64,000 nucleotides of DNA, taken from positions 16,794,932 through 16,858,931 of the forward strand of contig NC_092679.1 of assembly GCF_964355755.1 (NCBI RefSeq), written 5' to 3'. Shown in pieces: positions 1-12,600 of this stretch. The notes beneath the pieces were generated by a model, which did no database searches, was not told where the DNA came from, and was given only the letters and a program-made list of their open reading frames with translations. Positions within the stretch are counted from its first letter, which is position 1. Each line of letters starts with the position of its first letter. This DNA comes from Antedon mediterranea (Eukaryota > Echinodermata > Crinoidea > Comatulida > Antedonidae). A program made the position numbers and the translations under genes.

Positions 1-519
1 AATTTAATACTAATAAATAGTGTATTAAATACTGTAGTCTAATTTCAGTGAATTTAAAAGAACATAAATTAGCTTGGCAGAGTGCCTAAGTAATGAGTTT
101 AAATTTATTTGGTACGCATCAGGGAAAAATTTCATTTGAAAATTTTGTTTAGCAAAATTGCTAATCAAACTGATTTTTTAGTCAAGAAACATAGTTTTGT
201 ATTGTATTTTTTGCTACACAATTGTAGAAATGTGTAGCAAGAAGGTTGTTTTGTATAGCTTTTTGCTATGCTACACTGGCGAAATTATTCCCTGCGCATT
301 AATTTTTTGTAAAATATAATTCGTTCTAAATGGCACAATACAGGTACTGTAAATTTAGATTACAATTTACATTTATCAAAATATTTTTTTTTAATGATTT
401 ATCAGTAATATCTGTCTGGAGTGGAAAATGTTGATTTTACAATATGTATAAGGGTGTATTGTTAAATTCTTAAAAGTCATGGCTAAATTTTGTTTTTGAT
501 TTTGTCTCTTTTGTTGTAG
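1..519 (+). other. Intron or upstream sequence before PALS1 exon A
   Basis: AT-rich; nothing recognisable except the splice acceptor at its end. A short GCTACAC-containing inverted motif occurs near 210-275. Confidence 0.6.
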
Positions 520-637
520 GATGAGGAAGAGTATGAGATATCAATTGGCATGTACAAAAGTGAAGATCGTTTTGGATTTTCTATAATGGGCGGCGTAGAC
601 GAAGGGTTCATTCCGAGGGTAGACGCTGTTTCTAAAG
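520..637 (+). CDS. PALS1: PALS1 exon A: first part of the extra PDZ
   Basis: Follows the acceptor ttttgttgtag and ends in G before donor GTATGA. It encodes 39 codons plus one base. The peptide contains [20 protein letters not shown], in which the segment around FGFS is a GLGF-type carboxylate-binding loop of a PDZ domain. The leftover G is completed by GT of the next exon to give Gly. There is no in-frame ATG at the exon start, so the 5' end of the gene is outside the window. Confidence 0.85.
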
Positions 638-3600
638 GTATGAGCCTAGTCAATCATTTCATTTTAATACAATAGTACTCGTAAATCAATTGGAATTTAT
701 GTCATTTGCTTGAAGAGATGTAATCTTTTTGAACTTTCGACATACATTTCACATTTATAATCATACACGGTTTAACAAGTACATCCTTCATGTACGCAAA
801 CAAGATCAATCAAAGATTAACGTTTTCATTCACTGCGCAGTGCATGAAAATCTGCTATAAACCGTCTGAAACATGCTCTACAGTAAAATCAAAAGAACGC
901 GTATGTGCATTCTAATATATTTTTTTTGTTCAATTTTCGTATGATTATGAGGTGATGTGAAGTTTATGAGCCCTAAACAGTGTATTTATGATTTCCAGTT
1001 GTGAATAGTAACAATGTGCTTTTAGGAAATTGCACATACAGTACAGTACAGTAGATCCCATTACTAATGGAGTCATCTGTGGACTATGTCCTATTTACAT
1101 GTATGACCATGGTAAACATTTTGGTCTTAATGTCTTCAATTGCTAACAGACAGATAGACAAACAAATAAACACACAGACTCGCAAGGTGATCGCATACTG
1201 TAACCTTCTTGGTGGAGGTAATAAATAGGTTCTTCCGTTATGCGGCACTGCTCACAATATCGTCCCAGCAAACTAGATAGACTTCAATGTATGAATTTTA
1301 AAAATAGTTTAATTTTAACACATGTACTACTGTACATATTATACTGTGTAGTATAAATTAATGATACAGTAAACTAATACTTGGACTGCTGCGAGAGTGT
1401 TTAATAGTTGACAGAATATTACTGTATAAGAAGGCCTGCCCACACAGTATCATTGCAATTAAAAAGATCATTCAATAACAAGACCATATACTGTGTACTG
1501 TAAGTGCAATGTCAATGAATAAATAAGCGTCTCATTGAAACAGTTCCACTGCAGTGCATGTAATTTCTCTTCTTCAAATCAAATGAATAATTATGATTTG
1601 GTGATAATGCTGTGAATTTCTTCCAGTTGGTTTACTGTTTTGTTCAAATCGCAGAATGATTTAGAATGCCAGCTGAAGCATAATAACAGTCACAAGAATG
1701 TGATGACAGTGTTACATGGACTTAATTAATTCTAACAGGTTTCCACTCTGCTGTTAAAGTTATTTATGACTCTGTCTATTATTATACAAGATCTTGTAAT
1801 TGGTTCTTTGTATTCCAGATCTATAATGGATCTTTAGTATTCTAGAAGACTGGTTTCTAGTAGATGTCTAAAATAGTCGAAAACCTTCATTTTTTTGGCA
1901 GTAGAAATATAACCAATTTTTTAATAGAGTAGAACCCCTGCTTCTGTAAAGAGGAAAAATAGGAATGTTCAACACCATGACCAACCCCCTATTCAGGAGA
2001 CACACCCTCTATACAGGAAACACACCCCCTATTCAGGAGACACACCCTCTATACAGGAAACACACCCTCTATTCAGGAGACACACCCCCTATTCAGGAGA
2101 CACACCCTCTATACAGGAAACACACCCCCTATTCAGGAGACATCCCCTTTCCCTATTTAGGCCTAAAGTTGTCCCCATAGGGGTTCTAATCTAACTGGTT
2201 AGGTGGTGTTAAAATAAAGTCACTTCAATTATTTTACTTTTAGCAAAAGTGCACCAAGAATTTTATATTTGTAAACTTGAATAAAAAGACTTCATGCTCA
2301 CTCCATGTTTTCAGTATTAGTACAGTAACTGTATTTTTTTATTTTAACCATATTTAATGAGGGTGATACATCCAGCAGTTGCTGATCATTTGGGACTCTC
2401 AGAACAGATACAATACACAAAATACAACAACAAAAAACCCAAAAAAGTGAAAGAAAAACAAAAATCAAAAAATTAAATTAATTGCATAAGAATAAAAATC
2501 TGAATAATAAGAAAATTTGGAATATAGAAACTAACTGATAATGTTAAATTAAGCAAAAATATATAATATACACAGCAGGCAAAGAACATTAATTCTATAA
2601 ATATTTAGATCTAATATTTTACAATTTAAAATCTAGAAAGGGATTGCATAGTTTTGAGAAAAGTCATAAGTCTAGTTTTGAAAGAGGAAAAGGATAAGGA
2701 ATTGCGGATAGATAGAGGAAGATCATTGTAGAAATGAGGGGCCTTGTAGCTGAAGGAGAGTTTGAAAATTTTAACTGTACTGTAGGTGGTTCAGGTTTTT
2801 TTTCTCTGTGTAGGATGATGTAATATAAAGGAGGCCCTCTATTGTCTCTGTTTCAACAATCACTAATAAATGCAGTTCATAAAAATTGGATGTTAATTTC
2901 AAGGTTTTTTAAAATTAATTATTCTACTCTCAAATTAATTGTCAATTTAATTAAGTCTTGCTAAAATCAAAATCAAGAATAAGTTAATTAATAAAGAGCC
3001 TGTTTAGGAGGAGAATATAGCTTTAATACTACAGTATTATTTTTAAGCACGTTTTTCCTTGCCAACAGAAATGAGTCCAAAAAAAAAAAGCTATCTTAAA
3101 ACGACCTCTATAGATTGTTGAACTGAAAACATTCATACAGTAGTTTGCTTCCGCAAATGAACTGTGTTGTTATTGTGGTAGTAACAATTCTCTATATTTT
3201 TTTATTATAAATAGCTGCTACCAAAACCAGTTTTGAGGAAAACACTTCTTGTAAGATTTTTTTAATAGAATGAAAATTGAGCCAAAGAGTAAAATAACTT
3301 TTAATAAATAATAATAATATAATAATAATAAAATAGTATTTAGTTTTACTTACTTCAATTTTACACAACCACTTACCATACCATATTTATTCAAATATTG
3401 TAAACAACCACTTTACTGTACCGTATTTATTCAAATAAACGCCACCCTTTGAATAAACGCCTCCCTCAAATAAATGTCCCGGGGCCCTTATTTATTTCCT
3501 CGAATAAATACCCTGCCACATGCATGCATATACATACAAAACACATTACAATTTTTACTGTATTTTATCATGTCTCGATACTAATTATGTTGTATTTTTT

Positions 3601-6600
3601 TTATATCTAGGGGTTATTTATTTGATTATATTACATAGCCTATGTAAATACGCGAACGTGATTGGTTGAAACTGCATCACATGACTACCGCTGCGAGGAT
3701 CGTAAATCGTATATATCCTCGAGAACGATGATATTGACTGTGTAATTTTCGCGTAATTATCGTGTCCCCTGTCATTAAACATAAACATTCTCGAGTTCGA
3801 TGATATTGACTGTGTAATTTTCGTGTGGCAACACTCGCGTTTGCCGTTAAATAAACAAAAGTCATCTACTCGATCTTGAACTCGGGTGGAATTGTCACTC
3901 CATCACAAGACAACGCTTCAACCGCTGCGCCACGGAAGTTGCTTGAAGAAATTAATCTTCTAAACTATTTAATTTAAGCTATGCATACATAGCGCCCTCA
4001 TTTGTTATTAGTCCACCCTAAATGTGATGAAACACATTTTGTGATTGGTCAATACTCACGGTAGTAACCTAGTAACTAGTACGCGCTGAACATCCGGTGA
4101 TTCGGCTCCTCGAAGAGAAGAAGACGAATTGTTTAGTCTATATCGTGCCTAGCTTACCTGTATAAACTGACAATAGCCCGTGCTCTCCAGAGGGAGGGCT
4201 TAGATACGAAAGTGAAAAGTTCCTAGAACACCCCTGCATTATAATGGACCCGTCCGCAACCACACCCTCATGTGGGAACGTACCAACGTACCACCGTCAT
4301 CATTTTCTTTCGTAACGTGAGAGCGTTACGTCGTATGATACCAAGTGTTAGGATTGTACACTGTACATACTATACAAAGAGTTCTATTACGCTGATTACT
4401 AGTTGACTTGGCCAGGATATTGAGTGTATTCCCACGGCCTGTTGCAGTACCAGCAGTTGATATTGTTCATATATCGTTGATCCGTTTTAAGTCGGGGTCT
4501 TCCTTAGATATAAGGAAGATTAAAAAGGAGAAAACAACACCCACTTCGTTGGATTTTAGGCCGGAACGGCCACGCTACCGGAAGACAAAGGAAAAGCAAT
4601 TTGCATTGCCACCTGGACTGCCTCAGCTGAGGCGTGGACGCACTGTTGCGTGAAACAACAACAAAGCCGTCGTCAGGTTGTATTGTTCTTTATCTTGCTA
4701 GGTTGCGTTCTGTGCCCGGATATGCCTAAGTCTGAATGTTGGCAATGCAGGGGCCAGCGTGCGACAGTCAAGTGGGACCGCCACTTGCTGTGCATTCACT
4801 GCCGCACCTGTAGCCAGGAGTCGCCGTTGGGGCGTGCGCGGGTGGTAGACCCCGCACCCGTGGAGGTTTAGGTGGAGCCCCCGGCCCCGCTAGTAGAAGA
4901 GACCGCGCGCTTGCAACGGCCGCTGCGCCTCCACCGCAGAGTGGTACGCAGGACGATGGTTTGTTCCCACCCGTACTGGAGGCCATCGCAGCAGCGGTGC
5001 GAGCTCTACCGAGGGAGGTTGTGCCCTCGGCATCCTCGCTTAATTATCCTCCTGTGCCAGTTCTGCCTCCGCAGTACTTTCAAGGTCGAGGGACGCACCC
5101 ATCGCCGGATGTCGGTGGGTACGACAGTGACAGGACCATGACCTCGCTGCCTAGTGAGGATCGCTCCGAGGTTGCACAGGGTGGAGACGGTTTGCAGGCT
5201 CTTGTCAATCGTGTGGTTCCTGCTGTACTTTCGTGCATTTGAGTAGAGTACGCCTATGACGCGCCGACGCCCGCGCCGGCTTCGAAGAGGTACTCTACCT
5301 TTGGAGTGCGTGCTCCATTGAAGCGGGTCACGACTTGTCCAGTTGCGCCGCTGGATCCCGAACTTGTCGCTAGGGTAGAGGCTATAGCGAAGGAGCCTAA
5401 AACCCGTAGAGCTGCATCTCAAGATCTCGCAGCAGCCTTCCCGCTTCCGCAGGACCAGTTTTCAACGCTATATATCGGCACCACCGATCCCGGATGCAGC
5501 GAAAGAAGCGTGCGCGCGAGGATAGAGGTCTCGACGCCAACGGCAGATTTCTGTCTCCTTCGGCCGCCAGAACTGAGGAGGCGCTAATCGCGGTCGACCG
5601 TGGCGCACGCGAGACGTTACGAACGGTCTCGATGTCGGGCTACCTTCTGTCATTCCTCGCGGATCCGGACCATCCACGGCACCTTGACGCGGACGTGATC
5701 TGCTTGCTTCAGCAGTTTACGGGCCTGGTCGCGGACCAACAAGTGACAATTTCAATGACCTCGGCCGCCGTGCGGAGGGTCAATTGACCGCTTCACAACT
5801 AGCGAGTCGTTCGGTGCTGTGGATCTCTTCTACGGTAATTTCGCCGAGAAGAAAAATAAGTGGGCTCGCGAGCGAGAGGCACGTCGCGAGACGAGATCAC
5901 GCAAAACGCCTCCAGCCCCACTGCCGGTGGTGCCATCGATCTCACAACCGCCGCCGTCGGTCCGTAATCAGTCTGAGGTTGGGCAGACTCCTGGGCCGTC
6001 GCGACCCCGTAATTCCCGCCCCGCTCGTGGCGGTAAGCCGGGTAGGAGAGCACGTCGGGACCGCGGTTCGCGACGTGGTGACCGCAGGTGCCGGTAACGT
6101 GCAGGCGAGGTCCGTGCCGTCCGGGGCCGGACCAGTGGGAGGTCGTCTCCTACGGTTCGTCCGAGAGTTGGAGTAGCTGATGGTAGACAGCTGGATTTTC
6201 TCCACACTTAGCTACGGCTACCGCATAGAATTTACGAGCCCTCCAGTGTGTGGAGGTCCTCGTCCGACCACAATCCCCAAAGATCCAATAAAGCAACGAG
6301 TGCTTATGGACGGGATTGCCGCGCTGCTCCAAAAAGGAGCCGTAGTAAGGGTCGAAGCACATCATGCGGGCTCGGGCCACGAATCAACCGTATTCTTAAC
6401 CAAGAAGTCCTCGGGGGACTGGCGACCCATTATAAATCTAAGACGTCTGAACAAACGATTTATTCGGCCCCGCAGGTTTCGGATGGAGACAGTCTCATCG
6501 ATCCTGTTAGGGCTAAGACGAGGAGACTGGGCCGCATCGACAGATTTAAAAGATGTGTACTTTCACGTACCAATCGCAAAAGAAGACCAACGTTGGTTGC

Positions 6601-9600
6601 GGTTTCGAATCAACAATTGTCTTCACCAGTTCGTCGCGATGTCGTTCGGCCTATCAACGGCTCCGCGCGTGTTCACGCGCACAGTTCGAGCGCTCGGTGC
6701 GTTCTTTCACAAGCACGGCATTCGCATATTCATGTATCTAGACGACTGGTTAATCGTGGCTCAGTCCAAGGACCGGCTGGTGAGCAGTCTCAATTGCGTC
6801 CTTCTCGTAACGGAACGCGTAGGGTTCATAGTGAACCGGGAAAAGTCGTGCCTGGTGCCGACTCAGCATCCCATGTATCTCGGAGCGCAGATAGATCTCG
6901 TGTCGGGCAGAGTGTGCCCCTCACAGAAACGAGTAACCTAAGCCCTTGCTGCTATACAAGGCCTGATTACCGCTTCCGCTCCGACAGCATACGACTGGCT
7001 GAGAACGCTAGGTTTCCTAGCCAGCTTTGTAGTTCTAGTTCCGTTTTGTCGGCTACGGATGCAGCCGCTGTAGTTCATCTGTTAGCCTTCTACCGGCCAG
7101 GTTCAGACTCATTAGACAAGTGGTCCCGATGTCGGCGTTCATTGTAACGCACCTCCAATGGTGGCTAACGGACGGCCGATTGTTAGTGGGCAGATCAATT
7201 CAGAGATCAATTCCGGACACCCGAATAGAAACGGACGCGTCCGAAGCGGGTTGGGGCGGTTGCTCCAACCAAAGTCACGTCTCCGGCGTTTGGAGTGCCG
7301 AGGAGGCGTTAGCCCACATCAATCTCTTAGAACTTTGGGCAGTAGACCGAACGTTGAAAGCGCTACTTCCAAACATAAAAAATTCACACGTCCATGTCTG
7401 CTCGGACAACACAACCGTGGTCGCGTACATCAACCGACAAGGAGGCACGAAGTCTCCGACTCTTTGCTACCACACATGGACGCTCATACACTGGTGCATC
7501 GCGCACAGAATAACGCTGACTGCATCGCATATTCCGGGCAGCCACAACGTAGTCGCGGACACGCTGTCCCGACTCGCTTTACGCCCGACCGAATGGCGTC
7601 TGTTGCCGAGCATAGCCACCCAAGTATTCGACCACTTCGGACGGCCGCACATAGACCTGTTTGCGACGTCAGAGAACACGCAGCTCCCGACGTTCTGCAG
7701 TCGATTCCGGGATGCACGTGCGTGGGCGGTGGATGCCCTGTCCATGTCATGGGACGGTTTATGGGCGTACGCGTTCCCGCCAATATCGATCATACCAATA
7801 GTTCTGACTCACATTCAGCGCTTCCGATGCCGAGTTCTGTTGATCGCACCGTTCTGGCCTCGACAAGCGTGGTATCCGCTTCTTGCCAGTCTTCTTTACG
7901 ATCACCCGCTGCGTCTTCCGGTCCGCGCGGATCTACTGACGCAAAATCGTGCGAGGTTCTCGACGATCAATCTACAATCCCTGAACCTGACTGTTTGGCC
8001 ATGGTCAGGGATCAGCTCAGAGACTCGGGCATATCATCTGGAAGAGAGTCGACTCTCACTGTCTACAACAGCCGTCTACGACACTTCTTTCGCTGGTGCG
8101 GACAAGATAACATAGACCATAAGGCGATATCCTTGGGTCAGATCTGCGCTTTTCTGCATTACCTGTACGAATCAGGCTTGCAAGTGCGCACGGTGTCAGG
8201 CTACCGGTCAGCGATTGCGGCCATTACGCCGCCATTCAAGGATGGCTCGACGGTTTTCAACTTCCGCAGTAATCACGCAGTTGTTACGCGGTATGTTCAG
8301 AGAGCGACCTCCGTCTAAGGTCTTAGTTCCACGTTGGGACGTTAACGTCATTCTATCCGCACTCACTCGCCCGCCATTTGAGCCAATGAGCAAGGCTTCA
8401 TTATATAATCTCTCGCTTAAGACAGCGTTTCTGGTGGCGTTGTCCTCATGTAAACGCTGAGGCGAGCTACATGCGCTCACGCTAGAGCCAGGCCATATAC
8501 GATTTGAGCGTGGTGGAGTCCGGTTATTATTCAGGAAGGACTTTCTGGCCAAGTCCCAGACGTTAAATTTTTCGCCGGCTGTGTTCGTTCCATCAATGTC
8601 CGCATTCTCGGGGGTAGTAGAGGACACATCCTGGTGCCCGGTAAGAGCACTCAAATTCTACATCCACCGTACAGAGACGTTGCGAGAGGGTATATCTCAC
8701 TTATTCGTCACATCGGTGCCCCCGTATCGGCCGGCCGCAAAATCCATGATTGCAACTGGGTCGTGGCAGCGACTCGGGCCGCTTATGAATCGTCCAGCAC
8801 TTCGCGTTGTACGCTGGCGGTTCTATATCAGACATTATGACAGCGGCATGGTGGCGGACACAGTCTACGTTTGCTGAGCATTATTTAAGGGACATTTCTG
8901 CAACCATGGCGCCAGTAGCAGCAGCGGTGCTAAAGCCTAGGTTATAGGTATGTACACCTCACTTGCTCTGCTCTTTGTTAACTTACTCCCACCGCCGACT
9001 AGTTCTAGTCCGGTGCTAATCTGGCTATTGTCGGTTTATACAGGTAAGCTAGGCACGATATAGACTACACAAACCAGTAGTGGTGTTAGTAGTCTATGAG
9101 TGCTAGCTTACCTGTATAAACTCCCTCCCGCCGTCCCCGCAGTCAAGTACGCGGAAAATGATGACGGTACGTTGGTACGTTCCCACATGAGGGTGTGGTT
9201 GCGGACGGGTCCATTATAATGCAGGGGTGTTCTAGGAACTTTTCACTTTCGTATCTAAGCCCTCCCTCTGGAGAGCACGGGCTATTGTCAGTTTATACAG
9301 GTAAGCTAGCACTCATAGACTACTAACACCACTACTGGTTTGTGTATTCGGCCTACCTGATTATAATATTATTATTAATAGGCTTATTGATGGAAATTCT
9401 CCTGTTAATTTAAACGACCTAGGCCTAAGTGAATATTTTATTGCCAAGGAATCATTAATTAGTAATTATCTGTATATTATTCTTCGCAAGGTAAGGTGTC
9501 TAGGCAGGCTTGTTTAAATACAATACAAATACTACAGGAGGCCTAGCCTAGCTTCACCCAACCCACCAGCAGACTTGTTCTTGGCTATATAATATAACAG

Positions 9601-12600
9601 ATATTGCCTTTTATATCGGTTAAATATAAGATTTGACATCCCCTCGGGAATGATATTAAGTTCTCGGGGAATATATATTTCCTCGAACTTAATATCATTC
9701 CCTCGGGGATGTCAAATCTTATATTTAACCTCTAAACAGTCAATATCTGTATAATACATGTTACCTTTATTACACCCAAAAAAATAAACGCCTCCTCTAA
9801 ATAAATGCCTCCCTCGAATAAAAACTCCTCCCTAAAAACCCATCTGAACAATAAACGCCCCAAGGCATTTTATTCAAATAAATGGTAATCTTGCAATTAT
9901 ATTCTTGCGATACTATTTAACATAAACTGCTCTTCTAGCATTAGCAACAGAATAATGTAACGTTGAGTACTGTTCCAATCATAAATAATGTAAATTGATA
10001 TTATTAAATAAGAAATTATTATAGATCTGAAAAAGTAATTATTAAAATGCAATGCATTTAATGCTTGAGAGTTCATTAGAAACGGAGTTGGCACAGATTA
10101 TTCTGTTCTACACACTGTAGTCCAGGTTTAACTTGTTTGTTTAAAAGTGAACAAACATTGCTTTTGTTTAAAATTAATTTATTACAATCATGGTCGACTT
10201 AAATGGCTACCTGATTTTGGTTACGGAGACTCCAGATAAAAAGATGAAGTTGTTTGGTAAGTTGTGACACTTTAACAGGGCTACTGTACCGTAAGTCTCT
10301 AACTAACAATTGTGGTTTTGTTTTCTGAAAGCGCTCCTGTCAGGCTTACAGTACAGTAAATTCCATTGGATTTAATTAAACAATTTGAGTTCTACTCCCG
10401 GTGTTCTACTGTACTCCACCGTTGGTAGTACCATCAACATTCTAGCCAACTAATATAGTAAATTGATACTTACTGTAATAATATAAAGCAAAGAACTTAT
10501 AACACAAGAATCTCCTGTTCGTCCGAAGCTAGTAACAATTTCGAAAGGCATTGTGGGATAGAATAGAGCTATGGGTGGCGCCATTGTGAGCCATGGAGTA
10601 GGGCGCCCGCATCAAATTAGAAAGTCAAAATCATAGAGGGGATCTGCTAATACTCTAGTGGGGTAGAGTAATTGACTTCCTAGTTTGGAGGGGGCGCTGC
10701 TCCATGCTGTGAAATGGCGTCGCCCAGTTTGACCTTTTAACCCTGTACTTCCGATACTGTGTTTTGAATGCAAATTGAAGAACAGGAGATTCTTGTGTTA
10801 TAAGTTCTTTGTATAAAGTGTAAGAGATTAGACTAGCACCAGGCTAAATTAAATAACGGTAACACTAACAGCAAAATTTAGTTTATAGTTTAGTCTACAA
10901 TTTATAAAAAAAAAGCAAAATTATGATGTTATCTTAATACTTTTACTAGTTAGTTTGATTAAGATGTTAAAGTAATCTAATCTTACTGTACACCCCACTG
11001 CGAGCATACTGTATTGTGTCATCACTGACATTAGGTCAGGTAAATCGAACATGGCAGTCATTGTATTGTGCACTGAACTGTTTCGTTTGGTTCTTGGTTC
11101 GAATCCCATAACCTGAATGTTCCAACTGACAAGAGTAGAATACATAATACTATTGGCTTTCAGTTCTCTCCAATGAGAGATTTATTCAGTATATATACGG
11201 GCCACCAGCCCCTATCTCATTGGACAGAACTGAAAGATAATACTAAATTAGTGAACTGTCTGTCCAATCATGAAGTGGTGCAATGTACAGTATACAATAC
11301 GGCTCATGTACATGTTAAAATTACAGAGTGTATTGTAGTCTTCTTGTCTCATAGTTTGTTGCTTGCTGTAAGTTACGGGCTCTAATTGACTAACAGTATA
11401 CCAACTAAATTCATTCTTTCTCAGAAATCATTTTGTATGAAAATTACTTTTCAGAAGACCTTATAGTAACTGTACTTGCATCACCTCCTTTTCATACAGC
11501 TGATCACTTTCATTTTTACAGGTTCCCCGGCAGAGCGAGCTGGTTTGGAGCTTGGTGACGAAATAATCACTGTTAATGGAGAATCTCTGGAAAATGCTAC
11601 CCATCATCAAGTTATTGATTTCATTCATAAGGTAAAAAATTAATAGTTTTGGTTATTTATTATTTAGGGAATATTCAAACTCATTTACATATTGTAGTAC
11701 TACTGTTATACTTCTACTCCAATGATGCTGAGGAAGTAAACTAAAGATTTTGTTGATAGAGTATTAGGAAGGTTCTTTAGGAAACATGAAAATGTATCTT
11801 AACAAACACATTAAAGATGTATTGTGATCCAAAACATTTAAAAAAAGGAAGATTAATAAAATCGAATTTTAAATAAGCCATTTTGTAGTTTTAATAAAGT
11901 TAATCACTTCCGCAGACAAAAAAAATGGTGAAAGATAATGTTTTTACTTATAAAAAGACAAAACAAATTCAAAAACCCATTAAATTTGACTATTTTTTTC
12001 TTTAAATTACAGTTTTTTTAATAGGTACATTTTTTTTTTCTAATCCAATCTTGGATCAATTTTTATGTAACATCAAAATGGCATATTAAAAATGTTCAAC
12101 AAATATGTTATCAATATATCTTTAAAAAATAAAGATGTGTTTGTTTTTAAAAATGCTTATCCAATAATTGGTGATGGTTGTAAAGTAGTTCTATTATCAG
12201 GGAGTTGTTTACTTTCAAAGTAAAAACCTCAGAGTTGATTAAATGTATAGTTGCCAGAAATGAGTTCTGTTATAATGGTGTTTTCACCGTTTTATTCAGT
12301 GAAAACAAGCCATTAAAACTGAACTGAATGGTTTAAAATACAGTACAATCATTATAAAGACTTTAAATACAGTAATATTCTGTGGTTAAAGTGCACTATA
12401 AGTAGGTTCAACCAATTTGATGTGTTCCAGTACAGTAATTGTGTTATTTATTTTTACATCTAATTTTTTAGAAACTACTGTACAAACAAATTATTATGTC
12501 ATATAGTAATGCATTATTTACAGTCACAGTACTGATTTATGCGCAAAATTCCCTTTTTTAGTTATTTTTTTTGTTGGAACCGTAATTACGTAGCCATAAC

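Larger units (their letters stand above)
4135..9345 (+). mobile_element. Degenerate DIRS-type retrotransposon
   Basis: About 5.2 kb. Outer inverted repeats of about 170-190 bp flank a gag-like region, reverse transcriptase, RNase H with the following DIRS-specific region, and a tyrosine recombinase whose frame overlaps the RNase H frame. An internal complementary region lies just inside the right repeat. This order is diagnostic of DIRS elements, which integrate by recombinase and not by a DDE integrase. Stops and frameshifts in gag, after RT and in the recombinase make this copy inactive. Confidence 0.92.
3416..9890. mobile_element. Old MITE-like element split by the DIRS insertion
   Basis: Left end region 3416-4134 carries ccgtatttattcaaataaac and related AATAAACGCC repeats; right end region 9346-9890 carries the inverted counterparts, ending tattcaaataaatggtaatc. 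The two parts are separated by the DIRS element at 4135-9345. Element class is not determined. Confidence 0.55.
638..11521 (+). other. PALS1 intron A-B, 10.9 kb, filled with nested repeats
   Basis: Holds a 20-bp minisatellite, an old MITE interrupted by a DIRS element, a 150-bp hairpin, a 323-bp MITE with target duplication and another hairpin near 11155-11236. Stretches 638-1920 and 2200-3400 show no gene or clear element beyond A/T runs and a TAA microsatellite near 3300-3330. Confidence 0.8.

Noticed and set aside
1965-2180. Open frame of 71 codons with TPPIQE repeats
   Set aside because: It is the translation of a 20-bp minisatellite inside an intron.
4408-4871. Two short plus-strand frames at the start of the DIRS element as host genes
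   Set aside because: They lie between the DIRS left repeat and its gag region; treated as element sequence.
5006-8654. Many minus-strand and alternate-frame ORFs within the DIRS element
   Set aside because: They are shadows of the GC-rich element coding regions and show no domain.
11040-11125. Possible tRNA or tRNA-derived SINE (GGTTCGAATCC at about 11093)
   Set aside because: The B-box word is perfect, but no A box, cloverleaf or element ends could be found nearby.
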